The position numbers were made by a program, and so were the translations under genes. A stretch of DNA of 64,000 nt from Winogradskyella wandonensis. GTDB lineage: Bacteria; Bacteroidota; Bacteroidia; Flavobacteriales; Flavobacteriaceae. How positions within the stretch are numbered: the stretch's first letter is position 1; each line of letters begins with the position of its first letter. Shown piece after piece: positions 18,095-27,817 of this stretch. The notes below the pieces were generated by a model. It ran no database searches, was not told the origin of the DNA, and worked only from the letters and a program-made list of their open reading frames with translations. Where the stretch lies: contig NZ_SMGI01000006.1 of assembly GCF_004346845.1 (NCBI RefSeq), positions 1-64,000 on the forward strand. Reading direction: 5' to 3'.

Positions 18095-20701
18095 ATGAAC
18101 TTTAATAATTATACCATTAAATCTCAAGAGGCTATACAACAAGCGCAACAAATTGCGCAGAGTTATGGTCATCAGCAGATAGAAAATGAGCACATTTTTA
18201 AAGGCATTCTCAATGTCGATGAAAATGTATTGCCCTTTTTACTAAAAAAACTCAACGTTAATGTTGGGTTATTAGAACAAATTCTTGATAAAGACTTAGA
18301 AAGCTACCCTAAAGTTAGCGGAACAGATATCATGCTTTCTAGAGAAGCAGGAAAAACAGTCAACGAAGCATCAATCATCGCTAAAAAAATGAATGATGAT
18401 TTTGTGTCTGTAGAGCATTTAGTCTTGGCTATTTTTAAATCTAAAAGTAAAATAGCTCAGGTTCTTAAAGACCAAGGTGTTTCTGAAAAGGTGTTAAATT
18501 CAGCTATCGAAGAATTACGTAAAGGCGACCGCGTCACCTCCCAAAGTCAGGAAGAGACTTACAATTCTTTAAATAAGTACGCGAAGAACCTCAACCAATT
18601 AGCTCAAGACGGAAAGTTAGACCCAGTAATTGGACGTGATGAGGAAATACGTCGTATTCTTCAAATTTTATCGAGACGTACAAAAAATAATCCAATTTTG
18701 GTTGGTGAGCCTGGCACGGGTAAAACCGCCATCGCCGAAGGTTTAGCACACCGAATTATTGATGGTGATGTTCCAGAAAATTTAAAGGATAAGCAAATAT
18801 TTGCCTTAGATATGGGCGCCTTAATTGCTGGCGCAAAATATAAAGGTGAGTTTGAGGAACGCCTAAAAGCAGTCATTAAAGAAGTGACGACTAGTGATGG
18901 TGACATTGTTCTATTTATTGACGAAATCCATACGCTCGTTGGTGCAGGTGGCGGTCAAGGTGCTATGGATGCAGCAAACATTCTAAAACCTGCCTTGGCT
19001 CGTGGAGAATTACGTGCCATTGGTGCGACCACATTAGACGAATACCAAAAATATTTCGAGCAAGATAAAGCCCTGGAGCGTCGTTTTCAGAAAGTACAGG
19101 TCAATGAGCCAGATACCGAGAGCGCAATTTCTATTCTAAGAGGTATCAAAGAAAAGTACGAAACACATCACAAAGTGCGTATTAAAGACGAAGCAATTAT
19201 TGGAGCCGTAGAGTTATCCAACAGATACATTACTAATAGATTTTTACCTGATAAAGCCATTGACTTAATGGACGAAGCAGCCTCTAAATTACGCATGGAA
19301 ATTAACTCTAAACCAGAAGAACTCGATGTTCTGGATCGTAAAATCATGCAATTAGAGATTGAGCATGAAGCGATTAAGCGTGAAAAGGATGAAAGCAAAC
19401 TGAAGTCTCTTAAAGCTGAGTTAGCCAACCTTAAAGAAGAACGCAACGAGCTGAATGCCAAATGGAAAAACGAAAAAGAGGTTGTTGAGAATGTTCAGAA
19501 TATAAAACAAGATATTGAGAATTATAAGCTTGAAGCTGAGCGTGCTGAGCGTGATGGCGATTATGGTAAAGTTGCTGAAATCCGTTACGGAAAAATTAAA
19601 GAAGCCACAGAGAAACTTGAAGAATTTCAGAAGCAACTCGCCGCACAGCAAGAAACAGCTTTGATTAAAGAGGAAGTCACTTACGAGGATATTGCAGATG
19701 TTGTAGCAAAATGGACCGGTATTCCAGTGACCAAAATGATACAAAGCGAGCGCGAAAAACTGTTGAAATTAGAAGACCAATTGCATAAACGTGTTGTCGG
19801 TCAAGAAGAAGCGATTGAAGCGGTAAGCGATGCCGTAAGACGTTCTCGTGCTGGATTGCAAAATCCGCAAAAACCAATTGGCACATTCCTCTTTTTAGGA
19901 ACAACTGGTGTTGGTAAAACAGAATTAGCAAAAGCGTTGGCAGAGTATCTATTTGATGACGAAAATGCTATGACACGAATAGACATGAGCGAATATCAAG
20001 AGCGCCATGCAGTAAGTCGACTCGTTGGAGCGCCTCCAGGCTATGTGGGTTACGATGAAGGTGGGCAATTAACTGAAGCTGTTCGTAGAAAGCCTTATTC
20101 TGTAGTTTTATTAGATGAGATTGAAAAGGCACATCCAGATACTTTTAATATTTTGTTGCAAGTTCTAGACGAAGGCCGTTTAACGGATAACAAAGGACGT
20201 GTTGCAGATTTTAAAAACACGATTATTATTATGACCTCAAACATGGGAAGTCATATTATTCAAGAGCGTTTTAATGCTACAGAGGATATTCCATCAGCGA
20301 TGGAAGCCGCAAAAGTGGATGTATTAGGCTTACTAAAACAAACAGTTAGACCTGAGTTTTTAAACCGTATTGATGATACCATAATGTTCACACCATTATC
20401 AAAAGAAAATATTATTGATATCGTGGACTTACAATTAAAATCGGTAACCAAAATGATTGCCCAACAAGGTATTACTTTCGATGCAACGCAAGAAGCAAAG
20501 ACCTATCTAGCCAATAAAGGGTACAATCCAGAATACGGTGCTAGACCTGTAAAACGAGTGATTCAGAAAGAAGTCTTAAATCTATTGAGTAAAGAAATCC
20601 TAGCTGGTAAGGTAAGTACTAACAGTATTATTCTTTTAGATGAATTTGATGGTCAATTAGTTTTCCGAAATCAAGGTGATTTGGTTATTGAAGAAATTTA
20701 A
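18095..20701 (+). CDS. clpB: ATP-dependent protein disaggregase ClpB
   Basis: This 868-residue Hsp100 chaperone works with DnaK to dissolve protein aggregates. The Clp N-domain covers about 1-150. AAA-1 has Walker A GEPGTGKT at about 204-211. A coiled-coil M domain lies near 400-530, rich in K, E and L. AAA-2 has Walker A GTTGVGKT near 603-610 and the LDEIEKA Walker B. The substrate-channel loop ([12 protein letters not shown]) is conserved. Length is normal. No CIRCE or other heat-shock operator is obvious in the upstream 180 bases. Confidence 0.98.
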   Translation: MNFNNYTIKSQEAIQQAQQIAQSYGHQQIENEHIFKGILNVDENVLPFLLKKLNVNVGLLEQILDKDLESYPKVSGTDIMLSREAGKTVNEASIIAKKMNDDFVSVEHLVLAIFKSKSKIAQVLKDQGVSEKVLNSAIEELRKGDRVTSQSQEETYNSLNKYAKNLNQLAQDGKLDPVIGRDEEIRRILQILSRRTKNNPILVGEPGTGKTAIAEGLAHRIIDGDVPENLKDKQIFALDMGALIAGAKYKGEFEERLKAVIKEVTTSDGDIVLFIDEIHTLVGAGGGQGAMDAANILKPALARGELRAIGATTLDEYQKYFEQDKALERRFQKVQVNEPDTESAISILRGIKEKYETHHKVRIKDEAIIGAVELSNRYITNRFLPDKAIDLMDEAASKLRMEINSKPEELDVLDRKIMQLEIEHEAIKREKDESKLKSLKAELANLKEERNELNAKWKNEKEVVENVQNIKQDIENYKLEAERAERDGDYGKVAEIRYGKIKEATEKLEEFQKQLAAQQETALIKEEVTYEDIADVVAKWTGIPVTKMIQSEREKLLKLEDQLHKRVVGQEEAIEAVSDAVRRSRAGLQNPQKPIGTFLFLGTTGVGKTELAKALAEYLFDDENAMTRIDMSEYQERHAVSRLVGAPPGYVGYDEGGQLTEAVRRKPYSVVLLDEIEKAHPDTFNILLQVLDEGRLTDNKGRVADFKNTIIIMTSNMGSHIIQERFNATEDIPSAMEAAKVDVLGLLKQTVRPEFLNRIDDTIMFTPLSKENIIDIVDLQLKSVTKMIAQQGITFDATQEAKTYLANKGYNPEYGARPVKRVIQKEVLNLLSKEILAGKVSTNSIILLDEFDGQLVFRNQGDLVIEEI

Positions 20702-20768
20702 TTCTTTTCTCCTATTTTGTTTGATTGATTTCATTTTTTGATAAATTACATAGAATTAAATTTTTTAG

Positions 20769-21845
20769 ATGAAAAAACTAAAAAGTAAAAGAAAAAAATT
20801 CTTAGTCCGGAAAAGTAAAAAAACTCAAGACAGAGCCACCAAAAGGCGAAAAAGGCAAGGTAAATTTCACAAAAGAAAGCAAGAAAATTCACTAACGAAG
20901 GCTTATGAGAGAAATTTAGACTTTATAAAAAAGTCAAGAAAAGATATTACTATATCACCGAAGAATAATTTAGAATTACTTGAACACACGAATAATGTAA
21001 TTGAATTTATAAGTGAACTAAAAAGTTATCGTAACGTTGCACATGAAGTAAAAAGTATTTTCATTGATTTAAAAGATGTAATAAGCATAGACATAGGAAC
21101 TATTAGTTTATTATTGTCCTCCGTTAAAGAATTGGCTCTTTATGACATAAATGTTAAAGGTAATCTTCCTAAAAAACAGAATACGAAAGATGCTTTTATT
21201 GATTCCGGTTATTTAGAGCATATGGGTGAGGTCTCAAAATCGATTAAAAAATCTATGCGAGTCTCTAATAAAGAAAATTTACTCTTAATGCTCGCAAAAG
21301 AAAAATCTGAGAGCAAAAAGGTGGGACAATGTATTAAACTTGGAATAAAAGCTTTGACAGGTAAAGAAAATCATTATCCTCCTGTTTATGGAATTATACA
21401 GGAAATGAATGGAAATTCAGTAGAACATGCTTACAAGGATAAAAAACACTGGATTATGGGTATAAATCATGACAAGATAAAAAATAAACTCATATTCACT
21501 TTTACTGATAATGGATTTGGTATAATAAGAACATTGAAAAAAAGATTTAATATAAATGCTTTTAAGAAAATGAACTGGCATACTGATGAAAAAATATTAG
21601 AAGGAGTTTTTGATAAAAAATATAATTCACGATTTAAAAAACAATACAACAGAAATAAAGGACTTCCAGTAATTAAAAAGGCTCAAGCCGAGAATAAAAT
21701 CAAAAATTTAATCGTTATAGCAAATGAGAGTATTGTCAACTTTAATACTGGAAAAGCAAGTAGATTGAATAAAGAATTTAGCGGTACATTTTATTATTGG
21801 GAATTAGATTTAAAAACTTATATGAATGGAAAAAATATTAATTAG
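20769..21845 (+). CDS. STAS-like and GHKL ATPase protein of a three-gene cassette
   Basis: This 358-residue protein has three parts. Residues 1-50 are extremely basic (many KR pairs) and suggest nucleic-acid or membrane binding. Residues of about 75-150 contain FIDLKDVISIDIGTISLLLSS, which fits a STAS (anti-anti-sigma) domain. Residues of about 200-350 hold a GHKL ATPase: N box EMNGNSVEHA, G1 box DNGFGI, a NKGLPVIKKA G2-like turn and a final SGTFYYWEL strand. There is no His-phosphotransfer domain, so it is more like an anti-sigma or partner-switching kinase than a sensor kinase. It overlaps the next gene by 20 bases. The region is very AT-rich compared with its neighbours. No effector role is known to me. 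Confidence 0.75.
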   Translation: MKKLKSKRKKFLVRKSKKTQDRATKRRKRQGKFHKRKQENSLTKAYERNLDFIKKSRKDITISPKNNLELLEHTNNVIEFISELKSYRNVAHEVKSIFIDLKDVISIDIGTISLLLSSVKELALYDINVKGNLPKKQNTKDAFIDSGYLEHMGEVSKSIKKSMRVSNKENLLLMLAKEKSESKKVGQCIKLGIKALTGKENHYPPVYGIIQEMNGNSVEHAYKDKKHWIMGINHDKIKNKLIFTFTDNGFGIIRTLKKRFNINAFKKMNWHTDEKILEGVFDKKYNSRFKKQYNRNKGLPVIKKAQAENKIKNLIVIANESIVNFNTGKASRLNKEFSGTFYYWELDLKTYMNGKNIN

Positions 21846-22191
21846 AGTTATCGATTTTACGGAATATCCTGGTGTGAGATATAAGCATCAAGGTAATAAT
21901 GATTCCGGTGAAGATTTTTATTATGAAGTGATTAAACCCGCTTTTGAAAAAGCTTTAAATCAAGAAAAAATACTTTCTGTTGATTTAGATGGTACCGCAG
22001 GCTACGCATCATCATTTCTAGACGAAAGTTTTGGAAATTTAGTATATGATTTTCCATTTGAAGAAATAAAAACTCATCTTGAAATTAAGTCATTTGAAGA
22101 GCCTGATTGGATTGACGTGATTTTTAAAGAAACTTTAAAAGATTGGAAACGAAAAAAAGATGAAAACCAACCTAGAAAACCAGAAAGATAA
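21826..22191 (+). CDS. STAS-like DUF4325 protein
   Basis: This 121-residue protein resembles the DUF4325 STAS-like family. The pattern is ILSVDLDGTAGYASSFLDESFGNLVYDF at about residues 46-73, where a strand, a small-residue loop and the SSFLDESFG helix match the anti-anti-sigma fold. DUF4325 proteins often sit next to or are fused to a GHKL ATPase, as here. The start overlaps the end of the ATPase gene by 20 bases and the stop overlaps the next ATG by one base (TAATG), so the three genes are almost certainly co-translated. The final 20 residues are charged and probably unstructured. Confidence 0.78.
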   Translation: MEKILIRVIDFTEYPGVRYKHQGNNDSGEDFYYEVIKPAFEKALNQEKILSVDLDGTAGYASSFLDESFGNLVYDFPFEEIKTHLEIKSFEEPDWIDVIFKETLKDWKRKKDENQPRKPER

Positions 22192-22736
22192 TGAAAGCTA
22201 AAGATTATCTATATATGTTTTTAGGAGTTATTATAACAATTACGATTCTAATATTATGTTTCCAAGGAATAAGCAGTACATCTGATAAAATAGCATTTGC
22301 AAGCATAATTGTAAACGTTGTAATTGCAGTTTTAGTAGTGGCATACTTTCAAAACAGAGAGAGTAATTCGCGATCTTTAAAAGACTATTTTATAAATCAA
22401 ATTTCTGGTATTAAATGTGATTATGATAAATTTATTCAACAAATTAAAGATGAAAAGTTGACTCCAAATGAGATAAAAAAGAAATTTAAAGACTTTTCAA
22501 TAAAGAATCAACAACTAGAGTATTTCTTAAAAACAGAATTAAAACTTAATACAATATACATTCAAGAACAAAATAGAAAAATTCATAAACTGATTACTAA
22601 CAGTTATGAATTTAATAATCTCTATGATAGTATTAAATTTGCATTAGAAAACTCAACAAACAATGAACTAATTATTTTACATAAAGATTTTAATCATCAC
22701 ATTACTTCATTAATTGTTGAGATAAACAAAACTTAA
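22191..22736 (+). CDS. Two-helix membrane protein with cytoplasmic helical domain
   Basis: I do not recognise the family. The 181-residue protein has two hydrophobic helices, at about residues 6-27 (YMFLGVIITITILILCF) and 34-53 (IAFASIIVNVVIAVLVVAYF). A charged, mostly helical domain to the C-terminus is rich in K, E, N and I. The short loop between the helices predicts both ends on the cytoplasmic side. Its position as the last gene of the ATPase/STAS-like operon suggests that it is the membrane output or sensor of that pair. This is inference only. Confidence 0.7.
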   Translation: MKAKDYLYMFLGVIITITILILCFQGISSTSDKIAFASIIVNVVIAVLVVAYFQNRESNSRSLKDYFINQISGIKCDYDKFIQQIKDEKLTPNEIKKKFKDFSIKNQQLEYFLKTELKLNTIYIQEQNRKIHKLITNSYEFNNLYDSIKFALENSTNNELIILHKDFNHHITSLIVEINKT

Positions 22737-22764
22737 CATCAGATTAATTAATTGTAACAAAATA

Positions 22765-22809
22765 GCCGCTAAACAGTCTTTATAATGATTGGTTGGTCTG
22801 CTTAGCGGC
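22765..22809. other. Hairpin downstream of the three-gene cassette
   Basis: GCCGCTAAACAG (22765-22776) pairs with CTGCTTAGCGGC (22798-22809), 11 of 12 positions. It has no T-run of its own and is followed 10 bases later by a terminator. It may stabilise the 3' end or form part of a small structured RNA. Confidence 0.55.
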
Positions 22810-22818
22810 AGACAATTT

Positions 22819-22875
22819 AAGGCAACGCAACATACGTTTGAGACGTCCAAACAAATTAGCGTTGCCTTTTTATTT
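22819..22875 (+). terminator. Strong terminator of the ATPase/STAS-like cassette
   Basis: AAGGCAACGC (22819-22828) pairs with GCGTTGCCTT (22859-22868), with an inner GTTTG/CAAAC stem and a T-rich tail. It closes the operon before the TraB/GumN gene. Confidence 0.8.
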
Positions 22876-22950
22876 TAGAATGCTCTACAAAAATTGTAAC
22901 AAGTTGAATCTTATTGTTACATATCATCAAAATAAAAATCACAATACGCT

Positions 22951-23820
22951 ATGAAATTTTTTAATGCTTTTTGCTCAACGCTATTACTTACGTTTTTATC
23001 TATTTTCACTTCAAATGCACAACAACTAGAAAATTCTACTTTATGGAAAATCTCTGGAAATGGACTTGAAACTCCATCTTACCTTTTCGGAACAATTCAT
23101 ATAACTTGTGATGCCACCCTAGACGCTAATGTAAAAAAGGCACTAGACGAGACCGAACAATTGGTCTTAGAATTAGACATGGACGAACCTAATATGCAAG
23201 CCGAAATGATGCAACATCTCTACATGAAAGATGGGTTAACCTTAAAAGATATCGTTTCAGAGGAAGACTATGAAGCTATAGACAATATGCTTAAGAAGCA
23301 TATGGGCATTTCAGTTACCATGATGCAGACTATGAAGCCATTTTTTCTATCCGCAGCATTATACCCAAAGTTAATCGATTGCCCAATGATGTCCTTTGAA
23401 GAAGAACTCATTAAAGTTGCTAAACAACAAGATGAAGAGATTAAAGGTTTAGAGACTATCGATTTTCAAATTAGCATGTTTGACGAAATTCCTTATGAAG
23501 AGCAAGCTAAAGACTTGATACGTTCTGCAAAAGACGATTTAGCTTATGATAAAAGTATGTTCGCCAAAATGATGAAAATTTATAAAGAGGAAAATATTTC
23601 AGCCATGATTGATATGATGAATGATGAGACCTATGGTTCCGTCTCAAAATATCAAGATAAATTATTGGATAACCGAAATAAAAATTGGATTCCAAAAATT
23701 GGTAAGTATGCTAAAGAGAAACCAACATTTTTTGGTGTTGGCGCAGGGCATTTAGCAGGAAAAAACGGCGTAATTAATTTATTACGGAAAGCAGGTTATA
23801 CAGTTGAGGCAGTAGAATAA
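22951..23820 (+). CDS. TraB/GumN family secreted protein
   Basis: This 289-residue protein has a signal peptide ending at SNAQQ. The TraB/GumN fold is indicated by SYLFGTIHITCDATL near residue 45, VLELDMDEPN, and the C-terminal FFGVGAGHLAGKNGVINLLRKAGYTVEAV. The family contains a conserved GxxH/E metalloprotease-like core of the EreA/Tiki type, but its substrate is unknown in most bacteria. It follows the cassette terminator, and a TGTAACA inverted repeat lies in its promoter region. Confidence 0.9.
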   Translation: MKFFNAFCSTLLLTFLSIFTSNAQQLENSTLWKISGNGLETPSYLFGTIHITCDATLDANVKKALDETEQLVLELDMDEPNMQAEMMQHLYMKDGLTLKDIVSEEDYEAIDNMLKKHMGISVTMMQTMKPFFLSAALYPKLIDCPMMSFEEELIKVAKQQDEEIKGLETIDFQISMFDEIPYEEQAKDLIRSAKDDLAYDKSMFAKMMKIYKEENISAMIDMMNDETYGSVSKYQDKLLDNRNKNWIPKIGKYAKEKPTFFGVGAGHLAGKNGVINLLRKAGYTVEAVE

Positions 23821-24017
23821 AAAGCTGAATTCGACCCTTATAGATGAAAATATTAGAAATATTCGATGAAATGCACTGTTAAATCACTTAAAAAATTTCA
23901 TTTTATCGGATAAATGGCTAATTTTGTCGAGCTAATTAATTCCATCCATTTACTTTAAGTAGGTAATTTTTCTTACGATTTTTCCCTTGATTATTCGTTT
24001 AATAATTTAAGATTGCT

Positions 24018-24680
24018 ATGGAATTGAACTCATATATAGACCACACTTTATTAAAAGCTTCCGCTACTGAAAGAGAAATTATAAAACTATGCACAGAGGC
24101 AATTACTTACAATTTTTATTCGGTCTGTGTTAACAGTTGCTATGTGCCTATCGCCAAGCAAGCACTAAAAGAAACGCCTGTAAATATTTGTACAGTAGTT
24201 GGGTTCCCTCTTGGAGCATCATCTACAGCTTCTAAAGTTTTTGAAGCTAGGCAAGCTATTAAAGATGGTGCCACAGAGATTGATATGGTTATGAATATTG
24301 GCTTTATGAAGAGCAGGAACTACGTCGCAGTTTTAAAAGACATCACAGAAGTAAAAAAAGCCATTGGCAAAACACCACTGAAGGTTATTCTAGAAATCAG
24401 TGAACTTTCTAAAAACGAAATTGTGAGAGCTACGGAAATTTGTGTAGATGCTAAAGTAGATTTTGTAAAAACATCTACAGGTTTCTCTAAAAGTGGCGCG
24501 ACACTTACGGCTGTAAAAATTATAAAAAAGACATTAAAAGGTAAGGCACAAATAAAAGCATCTGGCGGAATCAGAGACCGAGAAACAGCTCTTAAATATA
24601 TCGAAGCTGGCGTAGACCGTATTGGCGCTTCTGCTGGTGTTGCAATGATTAATGACCAAGTTTCGTCTTCTACTTACTAA
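24018..24680 (+). CDS. deoC: Deoxyribose-phosphate aldolase
   Basis: This 220-residue class I aldolase splits 2-deoxyribose-5-phosphate into acetaldehyde and glyceraldehyde-3-phosphate. It is the short, Bacillus-type DeoC. Visible motifs are SYIDHTLLKA at the start, EIDMVMNIG, the Schiff-base region VDFVKTSTGFSKSGAT and the phosphate loop IKASGGIRDRETAL. It is 30 bases before deoD, so both probably form one nucleoside-salvage operon. Confidence 0.96.
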   Translation: MELNSYIDHTLLKASATEREIIKLCTEAITYNFYSVCVNSCYVPIAKQALKETPVNICTVVGFPLGASSTASKVFEARQAIKDGATEIDMVMNIGFMKSRNYVAVLKDITEVKKAIGKTPLKVILEISELSKNEIVRATEICVDAKVDFVKTSTGFSKSGATLTAVKIIKKTLKGKAQIKASGGIRDRETALKYIEAGVDRIGASAGVAMINDQVSSSTY

Positions 24681-24710
24681 GTATTTCAATTCTTTGTTTA
24701 ACTTTATCGT

Positions 24711-25409
24711 ATGAGTGTACACATCGGTGCCAAAAAGGGTGATATTGCAGAAACTATTTTACTACCAGGAGACCCTTTAAGAGCTAAATGGATAGCTGAG
24801 ACGTTTTTTGAAAACCCCATTTGCTTCAACGAAATTAGGGGCATGTATGGCTACACAGGTATATATAATGGCAAACGCGTTTCTGCAATGGGAACCGGAA
24901 TGGGCGTGCCAAGTATTTCTATTTATGCCAATGAATTGATAACCGAATTTGGTGTGAAAAACCTAATTCGAGTTGGCAGCGCTGGTTCTTATCAGAAAGA
25001 TGTAAAACTCAGAGATGTTGTTTTAGCAATGGCTGCATCTTCTACATCTGGTGTTAACGAATTACGCTTTGGTGGTGCCGACTACGCTCCTACCGCAGAT
25101 TTTGAGTTATTTATAAAAGCTGTCAACGCTGCAAAGCATAAAAATATCCCAATCAAAGCTGGTAATGTTTTATCGTCTGATGAGTTTTATGAAGATAATA
25201 TGGAATCTTACAAAAAATGGTCGAAATTCGGTGTTCTTTGTGTAGAAATGGAAGCCGCAGGACTTTACACTGTTGCGGCCAAGCACAATGCAAAAGCGCT
25301 AGCGATTCTTACCATTTCTGATTCTTTGGTATCTGGAGAACGCACAACAAGTAAAGAGCGTGAAACGACCTTTAAGCAAATGATTGAAATTGCTTTAGAA
25401 CTCGCTTAA
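24711..25409 (+). CDS. deoD: Purine-nucleoside phosphorylase, DeoD type
   Basis: This 232-residue phosphorylase cleaves purine (deoxy)nucleosides to a base and (deoxy)ribose-1-phosphate. The hexameric DeoD signature is present: [26 protein letters not shown] at the start, [24 protein letters not shown], and [10 protein letters not shown] with a late conserved Asp. It follows deoC at 30 bases. Together they channel deoxynucleosides through deoxyribose-5-phosphate, after a mutase not found here. Confidence 0.95.
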   Translation: MSVHIGAKKGDIAETILLPGDPLRAKWIAETFFENPICFNEIRGMYGYTGIYNGKRVSAMGTGMGVPSISIYANELITEFGVKNLIRVGSAGSYQKDVKLRDVVLAMAASSTSGVNELRFGGADYAPTADFELFIKAVNAAKHKNIPIKAGNVLSSDEFYEDNMESYKKWSKFGVLCVEMEAAGLYTVAAKHNAKALAILTISDSLVSGERTTSKERETTFKQMIEIALELA

Positions 25410-25455
25410 GTCTCGTTTTTAACAAAGCTTTTAATTCCACATAAAATTTCTAAAC

Positions 25456-25463
25456 TATATTTG
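25456..25463 (+). promoter_or_regulatory. TAnnTTTG box upstream of the NTF2-phosphatase gene
   Basis: A perfect TATATTTG lies 25 bases before the ATG at 25489. No clear -33 TTTG is seen, so support is partial. Confidence 0.4.
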
Positions 25464-25488
25464 AAAGAATCTTTCATTCGATATAACC

Positions 25489-26376
25489 ATGAAATCAATC
25501 TTTACTTCCCTAGTATTACTATTCACATTTATAAGCTTTAGTCAAGACTTATCTGATAAAGCTCAGATAGAAGTTACCTTAAATAATTATATAGATGGAT
25601 TTTACCAGGGAGACACCTTAAAATTAAAAGCTGCCCTAAAACCAAGACTCCATAAGTTTGGTTATTTAAAAGACAAGGAAACAGGAGACTACAACTATTA
25701 TCAAGCGCTCCCTTACAAAAAGGCATTAGCTCTGGCACAATCTCTGAAAGACCAAGGCAAATTACGCACTGAAACAGAAATGCGAGGTGTTAAAGTTTTA
25801 GAAATTGCCAATCATATTGCTGCAGCTAGAGTGACTGGTACTTGGGGCATTGATTATGTTTTACTTTCTAAAGATGACGGAAAATGGATGATAGAACAAG
25901 TGATTTGGGAAGGTCCGTATCTAAAAGAATACAAAGAAGATACTACAACCACCTATTACCTTATCCGTCATGCAGAAAAAGACCGTTCTGATAAGACTAA
26001 CCGAAATCCTCATCTAACAGAAAAAGGTTTAAAACGTGCCGAAAATTGGGCAACTGTGCTCAAAGATGTAAAGTTTGATGCTGTGTATTCTACAGACTAT
26101 AATCGTACTAAAGAAACCGCATTACCAACTGCAAAGTCTCTTGGTTTAGAATTACAATTTTATGACCCACGTAATATGGATATGAAACAATTCATGAAAG
26201 ATACCAAAGGAAAAACCGTATTAATTGTTGGTCATAGCAATACTACACCCATGTTTGCAAATGGATTACTGGGCGATAAAAAATACGATATGATGGACGA
26301 TAATAACAATGGCGGTCTTTACATAGTAACTATGACGAACACTGATGTTTCATCAATGCTTTTACAAGTCGATTAA
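25489..26376 (+). CDS. Secreted fusion of NTF2-like domain and histidine phosphatase
   Basis: This 295-residue protein has a signal peptide ending near residue 18 (ISFSQ). Residues of about 24-145 form an NTF2/SnoaL-like domain (NNYIDGFYQGD, then DYVLLSKDDGKWMIEQVIWEG). Residues of about 150-290 form a histidine phosphatase of the SixA type with catalytic YLIRHAEK (His near 161) and the second histidine in VGHSNTTP near 250. The phosphatase hydrolyses a phosphomonoester through a phospho-His intermediate, but the substrate is unknown. The fusion is uncommon. The end overlaps the convergent DUF6503 gene by 15 bases. Confidence 0.85.
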   Translation: MKSIFTSLVLLFTFISFSQDLSDKAQIEVTLNNYIDGFYQGDTLKLKAALKPRLHKFGYLKDKETGDYNYYQALPYKKALALAQSLKDQGKLRTETEMRGVKVLEIANHIAAARVTGTWGIDYVLLSKDDGKWMIEQVIWEGPYLKEYKEDTTTTYYLIRHAEKDRSDKTNRNPHLTEKGLKRAENWATVLKDVKFDAVYSTDYNRTKETALPTAKSLGLELQFYDPRNMDMKQFMKDTKGKTVLIVGHSNTTPMFANGLLGDKKYDMMDDNNNGGLYIVTMTNTDVSSMLLQVD

Positions 26377-27129
26377 ATCGACCTCAACATTTTCTAATTC
26401 AATTTTGGAAAGTAGTTTTAACTTATTGCTATCAAAAGCTTTTGCTAAATCTTGAAGCTTTATTTCGGGATTATCACTCTTATAATTATTGTAATCCGCA
26501 AAGCGTAAGCCATTAACGTAACGCTCATTAAAGGCTTCACGAAAACGCATGCCTTTTCCGTCATCTTCGTTGTATGAGTAAGCTAAATAATCTGGTTTAA
26601 AAGTCGCTTTATTTATCCAATAGATAAAGACATCTTCGTAATCTTCGCCACCGCCTTCTTTGTCAAAAGTCACTTCAATTCTATAATAGTCTACTCCTTT
26701 TATTTGCTCCTCGCCTATTAATTTTTTATTCACGGCTTGGTCATTTAAGCCATGAGGTAAAACAGAGAAGTAATGTACGGAGTTTACTGAAGCTGTATAT
26801 TTCGCAATCATAGAATCAGCAACTTTCACTTGTTGCATATTAATGTATCGCCTAAAACCTTCGTTCTTTAAAATATCTAAAATAGAATCTTTGTTATCAT
26901 CAACTTTAAAACGTGTGTAACGAAACTTTCCTTCAGTGCGTATAGCAGTATACCTGTGGTCTCTAAATACAAACTTGATCGTCGAAGAATCAAACTTCTC
27001 TCCCCCAGCAACTTCAATTGATTTGTCAATTATTTCATTAGCCGTCAAAGACTCCGCTTCAGCTTTGGAGTTTTCATTCTTACAGTTATAAAACAATAGA
27101 AGTATTAATAAAATCTGTAAATATTTCAT
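26362..27129 (-). CDS. DUF6503-like lipoprotein
   Basis: This 255-residue protein has a lipoprotein signal (LLLFYNCKNENSK). I chose the ATG at 27129 because the open frame upstream begins with TTG. Beta-rich repeats (FVFRDHRYTAIRTEGKFRYTRF, YRIEVTFDKEGGGEDYEDVFIYWINK) resemble flavobacterial DUF6503, a family of unknown function that looks somewhat like LolA/LolB-type lipid-binding domains. It overlaps the convergent NTF2-phosphatase gene. Confidence 0.75.
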   Translation of the reverse strand: MKYLQILLILLLFYNCKNENSKAEAESLTANEIIDKSIEVAGGEKFDSSTIKFVFRDHRYTAIRTEGKFRYTRFKVDDNKDSILDILKNEGFRRYINMQQVKVADSMIAKYTASVNSVHYFSVLPHGLNDQAVNKKLIGEEQIKGVDYYRIEVTFDKEGGGEDYEDVFIYWINKATFKPDYLAYSYNEDDGKGMRFREAFNERYVNGLRFADYNNYKSDNPEIKLQDLAKAFDSNKLKLLSKIELENVEVDLIDL

Positions 27130-27245
27130 TTTCAAAATTTGAATTTTGTAGTCGTAAAATTAGGGATATGATTACATAATTAAATGCAATAAACTTTTTA
27201 ATTATAACTTTTCACTTATAACTTTTAAAACTAAATTTGTCCTTT

Positions 27246-27704
27246 ATGCAACAGAAGATTAACATACTCAACAAAAAGGCTAAATTCCAGTACGAGATAT
27301 TGGATAAATATACTGCTGGAATTGTTTTAACAGGAACGGAAATAAAGTCTATCCGCGCCAGTAAAGCTTCTATTGCTGAGAGTTTTTGTGAATTTAATCA
27401 GCAGGGTGAACTCTTCGTAGTTAATATGACTATTGAAGAGTATGCTTTTGGAAACTACTACAACCATAAACCGAAGGCAGAACGTAAACTTCTACTCAAT
27501 AAACGCGAACTAAAAAAGCTAGAGAAAGAAGTAAATATTAAAGGAAATGCCATTATTCCGTTACGCTTGTTTATAAATGAAAAAGGTCTGGCAAAACTTA
27601 TAATCGCTCTAGCAAAAGGTAAGAAACTCTACGATAAGCGCGAAACTATAAAAGACCGTGATAACAAGCGTAATCTAGACCGCATTAGGAAAAATTTCCG
27701 ATAA
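27246..27704 (+). CDS. smpB: SsrA-binding protein SmpB
   Basis: This 152-residue protein binds tmRNA and brings it to stalled ribosomes for trans-translation. It matches SmpB throughout: [101 protein letters not shown] place the start at the ATG at 27246 rather than the TTG 9 bases upstream. A TAAATTTG box ends 6 bases before the ATG, so a very short or absent leader is likely. ssrA is not in the window. Confidence 0.97.
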   Translation: MQQKINILNKKAKFQYEILDKYTAGIVLTGTEIKSIRASKASIAESFCEFNQQGELFVVNMTIEEYAFGNYYNHKPKAERKLLLNKRELKKLEKEVNIKGNAIIPLRLFINEKGLAKLIIALAKGKKLYDKRETIKDRDNKRNLDRIRKNFR

Positions 27705-27817
27705 CTTTAGGAAATTTCTAACGTTACTTCGTAGACAATTCAGCTATGTTTGATTTATCCTAGACAACCTTTTTTACAAAATGTGCGTCTATACTAACAA
27801 ACCATCAATTAAAAAAT

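Noticed and set aside
19168..19931. Minus-strand ORFs inside clpB
   Set aside because: They overlap highly conserved ClpB coding sequence and have unlikely composition.
20769..21845. Ordinary sensor histidine kinase
   Set aside because: No HisKA phosphorylation site or transmembrane sensor is present, only the GHKL ATPase and STAS-like parts.
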